Assembly (NCBI GenBank): GCA_964451955.1
Contig: CAYVKG010000005.1
Coordinates: 29,675-93,674 of the forward strand
DNA from: JAPLNB01 sp964451955
GTDB taxonomy: Bacteria > Planctomycetota > Phycisphaerae > Tepidisphaerales > Tepidisphaeraceae
DNA: 64,000 nt
Direction of reading: 5' to 3'
The notes under the pieces are model-generated. The model was not told the origin of the DNA, did no database searches, and was given only the letters and a program-made list of their open reading frames with translations. Numbering within the stretch: position 1 is the stretch's first letter; each line of letters opens with the position of its first letter. Of this stretch, positions 1 to 7,906 are shown one piece after another. The translations under genes and the position numbers were made by a program.

Positions 1-1370
1 CGCTGCATGCCGGTTCCGCCGAGGCCGCCGAAGGTACCGGTTCCGCCGGAGGTTCGTCCGCCGGAGGTTCGTCCGCCGCCGAAGGCAGATCCGGTGGTTC
101 CGCCGAAGCCGCCGGTTGTGGTACGGCGTTGTGTTTGGGTGGTTCCCGTGGTTCGTCTGGCGCCGCCGTAGGCTCCGCCGCCGAAGATGCTGTTGACGAC
201 GGATTCAAGGTTGATGGCGCGGCCGTTCTTGACGTTATAGATATTGACGGCTTCGTTTTCGGATGGGTCGGCGTCGATTTCTTGAACGACTTTGACGACG
301 ACGGCGAGTGTATCGGCGGGCCCTGAGACGACGACGGTGTTGGTGCGTTCGTCAGCGGAGGCGGTGAGGCGGATCTGCCGGCGAGCGCCGCCGGAACTGC
401 CGGCACCACCGCGTTGCCCGAACACGGCGCCGAACATTTGTCCCGCGGCACCGCCGCCGAAGGGCGAGGCACCGCCGCCGAAGGGCGAGGCACCGCCGCC
501 ACGGCCACCCGTTTGCTGTCCGCCACGACCCCCGCCGCCGCCCCCGCCCTGGGTTGTGTCTTCGCGGAAGACGTCGGTGATGAGTCTGGCGACGGCGGTG
601 GCATTGGCGAACTTGAGTTGGATCACCTTGACGTCGCCGGCGGTTGACATTTGAGTGTCGAGGGTGCTGATGATTTCGGCGAGCCGTTTAATGTTGGCTG
701 CGGAATCGGTGATGATGATGGTATTGCTGGAGGCATTGGATGTCAGGTCGGCCTCGGCGGTATTGATCAGAGGCGACAGGTCTTGGCGGAGTTGGACGGC
801 ATCGGCGTACTTGATGGGAATGACCTGTGTGATCAACTCGTCGGTTGCGTCGATCTTGTTCGGATCGCTGCCGGAGCGGACGGGGATATTCGCCTTTTTT
901 GCCTTGTCACGGGAGACGATTTTGAGGATGCGTCCCATCTGGATGGCGGCGTAGCCGTTATTTTTGAGCGCGGTGTTGAGGAGGGCGACCGCCTCGTCTG
1001 GACTGACGGGGGTCATGCTGAGGAGTGTAGAGCGGCCTTCCACGCGTGTTTCCTTGACGATGATGAACTTAGCCACCTCGGAGAGTTGTTCGAGGACGGC
1101 GTCGATGGAGGCGTCCTTGAAATTGAGGATGAGGCCGCCGTCGAGCTTGGTCACATAGACCGGACGTGTTGCCGGCGGAACCGAGGGGCGGGTTGTCGGG
1201 ACCGCCTGAGTTCCCGGCGAAGGCTGGGTGGTGGGCGGCACGACGGCAATCACGTCTGCCGGCGCGGTTGCCGGTTGGGTTGAAGGCTCGGCGGTCTGAG
1301 CCGCGACAGCCGTTGCCAGAGAGAGAATGGAAATCAGCGATGTGAGTTTGACTGTCCAGTGCCTGCTCAT
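1..1370 (-). CDS. gspD: Type II secretion secretin GspD, N-terminal part (runs off window)
   Basis: Outer-membrane secretin of the T2SS; only the first ~456 residues are inside the window and the pore-forming secretin domain lies beyond base 1. It starts at ATG 1370 with a signal peptide (…SLATAVAAQT). An N0-like segment follows (LDGGLILNFKDASIDAVLEQLS), then N1/N2-type repeats (VIPIKYADAVQLRQDL; VIQLKFANATAVARLI; VVSGPADTLAVV, VYNVKNGRAINLE). A very Gly-rich stretch interrupts the periplasmic repeats (around 360-560), and a second Gly/Thr-rich stretch occupies the left edge (1-185). Both contain short in-frame tandem repeats (15-bp units at 43-72; 21-bp units at 448-500). It is the last gene of the gsp operon seen here, 80 nt after the GspC-like gene. 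The family call is secure; the end is not visible. Confidence 0.9.
   Translation of the reverse strand, partial: MSRHWTVKLTSLISILSLATAVAAQTAEPSTQPATAPADVIAVVPPTTQPSPGTQAVPTTRPSVPPATRPVYVTKLDGGLILNFKDASIDAVLEQLSEVAKFIIVKETRVEGRSTLLSMTPVSPDEAVALLNTALKNNGYAAIQMGRILKIVSRDKAKKANIPVRSGSDPNKIDATDELITQVIPIKYADAVQLRQDLSPLINTAEADLTSNASSNTIIITDSAANIKRLAEIISTLDTQMSTAGDVKVIQLKFANATAVARLITDVFREDTTQGGGGGGGRGGQQTGGRGGGASPFGGGASPFGGGAAGQMFGAVFGQRGGAGSSGGARRQIRLTASADERTNTVVVSGPADTLAVVVKVVQEIDADPSENEAVNIYNVKNGRAINLESVVNSIFGGGAYGGARRTTGTTQTQRRTTTGGFGGTTGSAFGGGRTSGGRTSGGTGTFGGLGGTGMQ
448..500. repeat. 21-bp tandem repeat, ~2.5 copies, inside gspD
   Basis: The unit GCACCGCCGCCGAAGGGCGAG occurs twice back to back and is followed by the first half of a third copy. 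It is in frame and encodes repeated GGGASPF-type heptads in the Gly-rich periplasmic insert of the secretin. Confidence 0.85.
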
Positions 1371-1450
1371 AGTGAAGCCCTTCGTATGCCCGGCCAAAAC
1401 AGTTCGTACGTTTGTGCCGCTCGAATAACTGTGTTGCGTGTCGTGTTTGC

Positions 1451-2230
1451 CTACCTGCCGGTCTCCTGTGCACGGCGTTGGCGCATTCGTTCTTCGATGC
1501 TCAAGGCATCAGCCGGCGGCCCATCCGAGGTTGGGGCGGCGCCGGGGGTTGTATCCTGGGGTTGTGTTGGTTGGTCAGGGGGGATTGGGGGCGGCATGGG
1601 TGCTCCGCTCAATTCTGCTGCGCGTCTAGCTCGGAGCCTGGCTTCGGCGTCGCCGCCGGCGAAGGAACCTGAATCTCCAGAGACGGGCAGGGTTGTTGCG
1701 GAGGCATAGTCTGCCATGGCGAATTGCGAGCCGCCCTCGAAGTTCATACCGATGGCGACGTGTGTGACTCGGCCGTCCACCTCATATTCGAGGCCATCCA
1801 TGGTGACACTGATGACTTTTCCGCGAGCGATGCTGTCGCCTGCGCGGACTCGGCGGGTGGTTCCGGCGCGGCCGTCTTCGACGAAGGCGAGGTAGACGGC
1901 GCCTTCTGTTTCGGACGGTTCGACCAGCACGATGCCGCGCAGGGCATAGGATTGCTCAGGCCGATAGGATCGTGGTTCTCGCGGTCCGGTGTTGGTTGTC
2001 TGGGCTATTCGTGACCGGTCACGAACGAAGATGTTGTATAACCAGATGGTGCTGTACTTTTCGGAGAACGCCCGATCCTCGGCGCGGTAGCCTCCGCGGT
2101 CTGAGCCGCGTTCGCCCGCGCGGTCGTTTCGGCGGTCATTGCGGTCGAACCGGTCCTGCGCGAACAGGGCCGTGGCGGTCAGTCCCACCGCCGCAACCAC
2201 GGTGGCCAGTATCCTATGCCGTCGAGTCAT
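1451..2230 (-). CDS. GspC/PilP-like T2SS protein
   Basis: 259 residues. An N-terminal signal or anchor (ATVVAAVGLTATALFAQ) is followed by an Arg/Asp-rich low-complexity linker (residues ~25-55). A compact beta domain (~85-175) then contains 'LRGIVLVEPSETEGAVYLAFVE…RRVRAGDSI…VTMDGLEYEVDGR', the layout of the HR domain of GspC or of PilP, which connects the inner-membrane platform to the secretin. The C-terminal third is Pro/Ala/Thr-rich and probably disordered. Its start overlaps the gspM stop by four bases (ATGA) and gspD follows, which is the place where a GspC/PilP partner is expected. No other gspC candidate is in the window. The function is inferred from domain pattern and position, not from strong sequence identity. 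Confidence 0.6.
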   Translation of the reverse strand: MTRRHRILATVVAAVGLTATALFAQDRFDRNDRRNDRAGERGSDRGGYRAEDRAFSEKYSTIWLYNIFVRDRSRIAQTTNTGPREPRSYRPEQSYALRGIVLVEPSETEGAVYLAFVEDGRAGTTRRVRAGDSIARGKVISVTMDGLEYEVDGRVTHVAIGMNFEGGSQFAMADYASATTLPVSGDSGSFAGGDAEARLRARRAAELSGAPMPPPIPPDQPTQPQDTTPGAAPTSDGPPADALSIEERMRQRRAQETGR

Positions 2231-2811
2231 GGTCTGTCCTCCCGGATCGACGCAATTGCTCCGGCCTTGGCCGGCTTTTCGACCTCAGGCGCCAGGAAGA
2301 GGGTCGAGACGCCGATGTGAATCGCCAATTCATCAGTTCCTTCTCGCTGGGATGTGATCTGGATGTCGGAGATCCGCAGAGGTTTGGTGGAGGTCTGGAT
2401 TCGGTCGAGGAAGCGGGCGATCGATCGCATCGAGGCGCTACCAGTGGCGCGGATCGTGATTTTCTGGAAGTGCTTGTCAGATTCCGGGCGGTCCGGCTTG
2501 AGGGAGGAGAGTGCAATGCCGGACTCCTGGGCCCATCGCTGCACATCGCTGAGGACCTGGCTTTCGGCCGCGGGGGCATCGCCCTTGATTCCGGCGGCCA
2601 GCATTTCCTTCCATCGCGGCGTCATTCGCCGGTTGTTTTCCAGGAGCGTGAGAGCCGGCGTCAATTCGTTTTCCGTCAAGAGCTTCAACTGGCTGCGCAG
2701 CTCCGACTGGCGATCGAGGAGGGGCGTCAGCAGGAATCGATCCAGCACCAACACGCCGACCACCGTCGCAGCGATGATTCCGGCTATGCGTTCTCGTTTT
2801 GACAAAATCAC
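2227..2811 (-). CDS. gspM: GspM/PilO-like T2SS inner-membrane protein
   Basis: About 194 residues from GTG 2811: short basic N-terminus (ILSKRERIAG), one membrane helix (IIAATVVGVLVLDRFLL), a coiled-coil segment (RQSELRSQLKLLTENELTPAL), then a ferredoxin-like periplasmic domain ending in a beta strand (ISDIQITSQ…LAIHIGVSTLFL). This is the GspM/PilO architecture of the assembly platform that binds GspL. An ATG-like start at 2904 is open but would overlap gspL by 88 nt; GTG 2811, four bases after the gspL stop, is the more natural start. It overlaps the next gene by ATGA. Confidence 0.75.
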   Translation of the reverse strand: MILSKRERIAGIIAATVVGVLVLDRFLLTPLLDRQSELRSQLKLLTENELTPALTLLENNRRMTPRWKEMLAAGIKGDAPAAESQVLSDVQRWAQESGIALSSLKPDRPESDKHFQKITIRATGSASMRSIARFLDRIQTSTKPLRISDIQITSQREGTDELAIHIGVSTLFLAPEVEKPAKAGAIASIREDRP

Positions 2812-2815
2812 AGCA

Positions 2816-4255
2816 CTACTCCAAGCCGATGTAGGTGAAGGTGAAGGTAAAAGCGGTTTCCCGGGATCTTCCACCGGCGTCACGGGAGTCGAGCCGCTTG
2901 ACATCCTTGAACTTCGGGTTTGCCAACAGCTTATCCTGTACGCGTTGAATGCTTTCCAAGTCCGGGGCCTTGCCGGTGACCTGGCCCTTGCCGTCGGCGC
3001 GGAAGGAGAACATGGTGGCGTAGACCCTGCCTTCTGGTGGGAAGGCCGCGGTCACATCGCGCAGGCAGGCCAGGTGTGGAGGCCGGGTTTGGAACCACCC
3101 TCGAGCGGCTCGGACCTTGTCAACGACGGCCTGTGCGGACTTAACGGAAGGCTTCAGGTCGGCCAATTGGCGTTTCAGGTCGGTCAGGGCGACCTGCTGA
3201 TAGTGGATGTCGTAGGCGAGCCAAGCGAGCCCGAGGACGATAACGATGCCGGCGAGAATGGCCAGAACGGTCTGGCGTCCGACGCGATGCTGTTTTGGGG
3301 CGGCCAGTCGCGTGTGGAGAAAATCGACTGCGAGCCGCCCCGGTCGGGAACCGGCCACGGCCAGGGCGACGGCGATCCCGAGTTTTCGGGAGTCTGGGCT
3401 CTGCGGTTCTTGGGAGGTCACGCCGAGCGTCGCCATTTGGTGCTGGACCCGCACCTCGAGTCCGACTCGCTCGGCGAGCGAGTCGGCCGCGGATGAATCA
3501 AGGCCCACGCCATCCCAGAGGAAGACTCGTCGGGGCTTTGAGTCGGTCGGGTCATCGCCCATCAACGCAACGGCTCGCTGCAACTCGCTGCCGAGCGCCG
3601 CAATCGTAGCGGGGCTGAGATGCCCATTGTCGGTCACCTTGGCGCCGCCCGGCAACAGCATATGTTTCAGCATTCGCGGCGCGGTGCTGCCGCGGAGCAT
3701 CAATTCTGCGGAGTCGTCTGAGAGGATGACGGAAAGCAGGGCGTTGTTGTCGTCGGCGCTGGCCGAGAGCGTCAATGAGGAACTTGTCACGGCGGTCACG
3801 GAGAGTCCCGCCTCTTCCGACATTCGCAGGATTCGGTCCATATGCTGGCGGGTGATAGCGGTGAGGAGCACCTTTGTGGACCGATCCGAGTTTGGCGTTC
3901 CGACATAGTCGAAGACGAGATCCAGATCGCCGGGGAAATCGCGTTCCGCCTGAAGGCGTAACATGGTTGCAGCCACCTGGGGGGCTGCCGGCGGAACCTC
4001 CTTTTCCCTGGCGAGCAGCCATCTCGCGGGCGTGCCGATGACGGCGTGTGACGCCGAGAAGTGGTGCTGTCGCAGGAACTGCCGGAGCGCCGTGCCGAGG
4101 GCCTCGGGTTTTTCCCAGGACAGATCACCGGTGATCGCGAACTGCGCAGTTGGTCCAAGTTCGCGGCGGTCTCGTGTCACACGAACCTGTGCAGCCGCGA
4201 TGCACCGATCCGAGACCGCAAGGCCGAGAAGATTCGACGAGCCCAAGAGCTTCAC
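2816..4255 (-). CDS. gspL: GspL/PilM-PilN-like T2SS platform protein
   Basis: 479 residues starting with GTG that overlaps the gspK stop (GTGA). The N-terminal ~320 residues form an actin-like ATPase fold of the PilM/GspL cytoplasmic type (opening LLGSSNLLGLAVSDRCIAAA; later AVIGTPARWLLAREKEVPP). One membrane helix follows at about 330-350 (VLAILAGIVIVLGLAWLAY), then a coiled coil and a PilN-like ferredoxin domain (FSFRADGKGQVTGKAPDLESIQRV). GspL links the cytoplasmic ATPase GspE to the membrane platform. The adjacent gspM encodes its usual partner. Confidence 0.8.
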   Translation of the reverse strand: MKLLGSSNLLGLAVSDRCIAAAQVRVTRDRRELGPTAQFAITGDLSWEKPEALGTALRQFLRQHHFSASHAVIGTPARWLLAREKEVPPAAPQVAATMLRLQAERDFPGDLDLVFDYVGTPNSDRSTKVLLTAITRQHMDRILRMSEEAGLSVTAVTSSSLTLSASADDNNALLSVILSDDSAELMLRGSTAPRMLKHMLLPGGAKVTDNGHLSPATIAALGSELQRAVALMGDDPTDSKPRRVFLWDGVGLDSSAADSLAERVGLEVRVQHQMATLGVTSQEPQSPDSRKLGIAVALAVAGSRPGRLAVDFLHTRLAAPKQHRVGRQTVLAILAGIVIVLGLAWLAYDIHYQQVALTDLKRQLADLKPSVKSAQAVVDKVRAARGWFQTRPPHLACLRDVTAAFPPEGRVYATMFSFRADGKGQVTGKAPDLESIQRVQDKLLANPKFKDVKRLDSRDAGGRSRETAFTFTFTYIGLE

Positions 4256-5736
4256 CTGGTACCTCCACTGCTCACATTGCTGACATTGATGCCAGTGCCG
4301 ATCGACAAGCGATTCGAGGGAACAAGCGCGCCGCTCCTGAGATCTTCAAGAATTGCGCGGTCCAGTGGCCAGCCTTGATGTGTCAGGTCTTTCCGAAACA
4401 CGATGCGTGCCGGGCTGGACTGAGCATCGACCACGATGCGGCAGCGTTTGAAGGCCCGGCCGTCAGGACTAACGGCCACAATATCCGCGGAGAACTGGTA
4501 CGCGGACGTAGTAATCAGGTTTCCAATTTCCACGGATTTTCGGGGGATGGCCTCGACGACCCACGCGGGGTTGGCGAATTCCTCTTCGGTGAGGGTCGCA
4601 CGTCTGGCGATGATGGCTTCGACGTCGTTCTCGTCCAAGGCCGACAAGCAGAGGAGCACCTCGCGTGGTGCGGTGGAGATGTTGATCAGGCCGGTGCGTG
4701 CCTGGTTGGCGGAAGCCGTCAGTCGCGGCGCCACCCGCGTGAACTCGTCCAAGGTCATGCCGCTGCGTTGATAGAAATCGTAGATATTGCGGAACTGGGG
4801 CTGGGGGCGGATGCGGCTGCGCAGCGAGTTAGCCCGGGCCGATCCGAGCGTTTCGCTCAGGTAGCTGGCCACCTGTTGTTCCTGGGTGTTGACATTGATC
4901 TTGGTTTCGCCGGTGGAGCTTGTTGCGTTTGCCGGTTCTTTGCTGTAGACCGTGACGTAATCATAGAGGCCGTGGGTGAGGCTCCAATCGTTATTGGAGG
5001 TGATGCCGGTAATTGGGCTGCTGTTCTGTTGTCTGCGGGCCGCTGCGGAGGACCGTGAGGAACCGCCGCTGATGCCGGTGAGCGGGCTCTGGGCTCCGGG
5101 CTGCATCGCGTCGAAGCTGGCCGCGGGGTCGAAGGTCTGGTCGATACCCTCGGACGATCCGTAGAGCAGGTTCTTGGTGAATCCCCGTATGAGGAGGAGT
5201 TCCTCGACTGTTTCGAGGGGCGCGTTCTTGCAGTAATAGGGTTTGAACTGGGTGAGGTACTGTTCATTCTCTGCGCCAAAAGCCGTCATGTTTTCGTCCG
5301 TGTCGCGCCAATCGATGACGGCAGCGGCGAGTTCCTCGTTCATCCAGGGGAGGAGGGCGAGCATGTCGATTCCCGCGGAGTTCAGGTTGACCTTGGAGGC
5401 CTCATCGACCAGTCCCCACAGAGGCAGTGAGGGGTCGCCGAAGTCCGGCCTGACGATCCAGAAGCACCCTTCGCCGACGCTAACGGCCTGGAAATAGTCT
5501 TGCGCCATCATGAGCGCGTAGTCTTTCTGGGTTTCGAGGAGGGCCAGCACATACTGTTCGGCGCCTCGCTCGACGGCGGCAGCCTGGATTGCCGCCACTT
5601 CATTGGCCGACGCGATGGCTTCGACGCGCATGGTTCGCGCCAGCACGATGGCCATGCCGGCCAACACGAAGACGATCCAGAGGGTTGCGATGAGCACGGT
5701 TCCGCTTCGCCGGGGGTATGCCAGAGGGGATTTCAT
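4252..5736 (-). CDS. gspK: Minor pseudopilin GspK
   Basis: 494 residues. The N-terminus carries the GspK-type leader and hydrophobic helix (RRSGTVLIATLWIVFVLAGMAIVLA), followed by the conserved early helix (SANEVAAIQAAAVERGAEQYV) and the helix-hairpin-helix-containing globular region (VNLNSAGIDMLALLPWM; LETVEELLLIRGF). It is longer than typical GspK (~330 residues) because of a Ser/Gly/Gln-rich insert around residues 200-240 and a second repeat of the HhH module (TAPREVLLCLSAL). GspK caps the pseudopilus tip with GspI and GspJ, which are encoded just upstream. It overlaps both neighbours by four bases. Confidence 0.9.
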   Translation of the reverse strand: MKSPLAYPRRSGTVLIATLWIVFVLAGMAIVLARTMRVEAIASANEVAAIQAAAVERGAEQYVLALLETQKDYALMMAQDYFQAVSVGEGCFWIVRPDFGDPSLPLWGLVDEASKVNLNSAGIDMLALLPWMNEELAAAVIDWRDTDENMTAFGAENEQYLTQFKPYYCKNAPLETVEELLLIRGFTKNLLYGSSEGIDQTFDPAASFDAMQPGAQSPLTGISGGSSRSSAAARRQQNSSPITGITSNNDWSLTHGLYDYVTVYSKEPANATSSTGETKINVNTQEQQVASYLSETLGSARANSLRSRIRPQPQFRNIYDFYQRSGMTLDEFTRVAPRLTASANQARTGLINISTAPREVLLCLSALDENDVEAIIARRATLTEEEFANPAWVVEAIPRKSVEIGNLITTSAYQFSADIVAVSPDGRAFKRCRIVVDAQSSPARIVFRKDLTHQGWPLDRAILEDLRSGALVPSNRLSIGTGINVSNVSSGGTR

Positions 5737-6518
5737 CGGCCACCTCCTCCCTGGGGCGAGCGGTTGCCCGCGGATGCGGATGGGGCTCGTTGTGTTCCGC
5801 CGGACGCGCCTGTGCCGGTTGCTTCCTCTCCGGATGTTGGCACGACGGCGTCGGAGTAGCAGGCGAGGCGGATGGTTCGGACGATCTGATGCGCGGGCGG
5901 ATCATTGGTGGACCGAGTGGTCTGGCCGTGGGGCGGCCAGTCGATCGCCAGGGTCATCTGGACCGCGATGGGAAGCATGTTCTCGTATTCTGTGGAATCC
6001 CATGTGTCCACCCACGACATGCCATCCCAGTACTGCAGGGCGAAGGTTCGCACGCTGCGGCAGAGGACCTCCTGATCGTACTCGATATCGGATGGAGAGA
6101 GGAGATTGGAAGCGATCTGCCGCACGAGGGCATTGGGGGTGCCATCGGGCAGTGTGGTGACTCCGATGGTGATTCGGCGGATGCCCCCTTGGCCGGTGGG
6201 ATCCGGATGCTCCGGTCCCTGGCCGACGCAGTAGAATTCGACCATGCTGGTGGTTGCGCTGCCGTCGGCCGACAGCGCTCCGTAGAAGGGGCCTGCGAGG
6301 ATGCCGGTTGGTGGCAGGGCGGACTCGAGATCTCGTTCAATGAGGCTTGCGGCGATCTGGGTCGCGCGGACGGGACCGATTGCGGCCAGTGCGGTGTCTT
6401 TGGCCTTGAATCCGATTCTCAGACTCGCATAGAGCGACAACGCCAGCATGCTCACCATCGCCATGGCGAGGACAAGCTCGAGGAAGGTGAAGGCGGGTTG
6501 TCTTGCGCGGATTTTCAT
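5733..6518 (-). CDS. gspJ: Minor pseudopilin GspJ
   Basis: 261 residues from ATG 6518, which overlaps the gspI stop (ATGA); an upstream in-frame ATG at 6665 would run deep into gspI and is rejected. Type IV pilin-like N-terminus with the cleavage site A|FTFLELVLAMAMV, then the GspJ pattern (ATQIAASLIERDLESALPP…GPFYGALSADG) and 'YWDGMSWVDTWDS', typical of GspJ near its C-terminus. The tail is Gly/Ala/Ser-rich. It is part of the tip complex with GspI, K and H. Confidence 0.9.
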   Translation of the reverse strand: MKIRARQPAFTFLELVLAMAMVSMLALSLYASLRIGFKAKDTALAAIGPVRATQIAASLIERDLESALPPTGILAGPFYGALSADGSATTSMVEFYCVGQGPEHPDPTGQGGIRRITIGVTTLPDGTPNALVRQIASNLLSPSDIEYDQEVLCRSVRTFALQYWDGMSWVDTWDSTEYENMLPIAVQMTLAIDWPPHGQTTRSTNDPPAHQIVRTIRLACYSDAVVPTSGEEATGTGASGGTQRAPSASAGNRSPQGGGGR

Positions 6519-6925
6519 TGCGCCATTTCCGTTTCGGGTGTTGCCGTTGACATGAACAGCAGTGTTGAGACAGTGACGGATCGCTGGTCGTTGCGCCAGG
6601 GCCAGGTCACCGTCAGTTCGATTTCCAGGAGGTTCTGCTCTCGCTGCATGGACTGGACGCTCCACTGGTATTGGGGATAGTCGGTTCCGAAATCGCCGGC
6701 GGAAGCGCCCGTGAGTGTCTGATCCATGGCGATGATCTCGTTGAGCTTGGCGTCGGCGAGCTGGACGGCCTCGATGGTGTCACGTGCCAAAGCCGCGGCG
6801 CCCATGGACATGGACATGCCCTGCATGACGGCCGGCAACACGATCGCCACAAGGACGAGGGTCGCCAGCACCTCGATCAGGGTGAAGGCGTTTCGTCTGG
6901 TGGAGAATGGTCGGATTGATGGCAT
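6515..6925 (-). CDS. gspI: Minor pseudopilin GspI
   Basis: 136 residues. The short basic leader ends in N-A, then FTLIEVLATLVLVAIV, followed by the GspI hallmark 'LADAKLNEIIA' and a C-terminal beta strand (LLEIELTVTWPW). Length matches the family. It lies between gspH (11-nt gap) and gspJ (4-bp overlap). The residue before the prepilin cleavage site is Ala, as in the other pseudopilins of this operon. Confidence 0.9.
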   Translation of the reverse strand: MPSIRPFSTRRNAFTLIEVLATLVLVAIVLPAVMQGMSMSMGAAALARDTIEAVQLADAKLNEIIAMDQTLTGASAGDFGTDYPQYQWSVQSMQREQNLLEIELTVTWPWRNDQRSVTVSTLLFMSTATPETEMAQ

Positions 6926-6936
6926 CGGTATGGTTT

Positions 6937-7422
6937 TTATCCGGGGCCGACAAGCCGGAACGGTTCGGTTGGCGACTCGCTGACGACTCGCAATTCCTCG
7001 CCGCGGAAGCCCGTGATTCGGATTACCGCCGGGTCGGCTCGCCCGCTGGGGAAGAAGTCGATGAAGGCTGCTGCGGATCCATCGAGCCGTTCCACGACGA
7101 TACGAGACTCTTCCGGGAGCGTGAACAAGCGGCCGAACTCCCGGCCCAACTCGACGAACTCGTCATAGTCCTGCATGGTCAGGCGGTAGGTATTTTCGCG
7201 GGAGTCGATGGTAAGCCGGTAGATTCGGCCATCGATGATGGCGGCCGATCGTGCCCATCGGGTGAGGGCGAGCAGTTGAGCCGCGGCATCATCGTCTTTG
7301 CGTGCGGACCAGAAACTGCGCATTGAGGGTGCCGCCATGGCCAGTGCAACGCACACGACGACCATGACCAGGACGAGTTCGAGCAGGGTGAAGGCGTGAG
7401 GTTGTCTGCGTTTTGCGGTCAT
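6937..7422 (-). CDS. gspH: Minor pseudopilin GspH
   Basis: 161 residues from ATG 7422, one base after the gspG stop; the longer reading frame to 7701 lies inside gspG and is rejected. Leader MTAKRRQPHA, cleavage before FTLLELVLVMVVV, then a GspH-like region (MRSFWSARKDDDAAAQLLALTRWARSAAI) and beta strands (RIYRLTIDSRENTYRLTM). It is a minor pseudopilin that joins the tip complex to the main GspG fibre. Confidence 0.85.
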   Translation of the reverse strand: MTAKRRQPHAFTLLELVLVMVVVCVALAMAAPSMRSFWSARKDDDAAAQLLALTRWARSAAIIDGRIYRLTIDSRENTYRLTMQDYDEFVELGREFGRLFTLPEESRIVVERLDGSAAAFIDFFPSGRADPAVIRITGFRGEELRVVSESPTEPFRLVGPG

Positions 7423-7423
7423 T

Positions 7424-7870
7424 CTAATGCTGGGACCAGTTATCGATGTCGTCGTTCCCGCCTTCATGGCCATCGGGCCCCATTGAGAACAGGTCATATC
7501 CGCTGACGTTGTGCTGGCCTGGGGAGCGGTAGACGTAGTCGTTGCCCCACGGGTCTTTGGGGACGCCGCGTTTGAGGTAGGGCCCTTTCCAGGCTTTGAC
7601 GTTGGGTGGCGGTTCGACGAGAGCTGCCAGTCCTTCTTCGGTGGTGGGGCAACGGCCGGCGTCGATCTCAAAGGCGTCGATCTGGAGTTCGAGGGTGGCA
7701 ATGTCGGCTTTTGCCGCGGTGCTTCGGGCCTGTTCAGAGCGGTTGGTGAACTTTGGCACGACGACGGCCGCCAAGACGCTGAGGATCACGAGCACTAACA
7801 GGAGTTCGATCAGCGTGAAGGCGTGGCGTGCAGGAAGCCGAGGTTCTGTCAGATTCTGGTGTGTTGTCAT
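7424..7870 (-). CDS. gspG: Major pseudopilin GspG
   Basis: 148 residues. ATG 7870 is preferred over 7885 because a Shine-Dalgarno AGAGGAT lies just upstream. Prepilin leader, cleavage at HA|FTLIELLLVLVILSVLA, then the GspG signature region: ATLELQIDAFEIDAGRCPTTEEGL, 'WKGPYLK', 'DPWGNDYVYR' and the C-terminal calcium-site region 'YDLFSMGPDGHEGG…DI'. It builds the pseudopilus that pushes substrate through the secretin. Separated from gspF by 36 nt. Confidence 0.95.
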   Translation of the reverse strand: MTTHQNLTEPRLPARHAFTLIELLLVLVILSVLAAVVVPKFTNRSEQARSTAAKADIATLELQIDAFEIDAGRCPTTEEGLAALVEPPPNVKAWKGPYLKRGVPKDPWGNDYVYRSPGQHNVSGYDLFSMGPDGHEGGNDDIDNWSQH

Positions 7871-7906
7871 ACGTATCCTCTGCAAAATGCGGGTGTGGCC
7901 CGCCGA

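Noticed and set aside
43..500. Repeats near the left edge as a CRISPR array
   Set aside because: Units are contiguous, in frame, Gly-coding and have no spacers.
2812..2904. Longer N-terminus of GspM from 2904
   Set aside because: It would overlap gspL by 88 bases, while GTG 2811 lies directly after the gspL stop.
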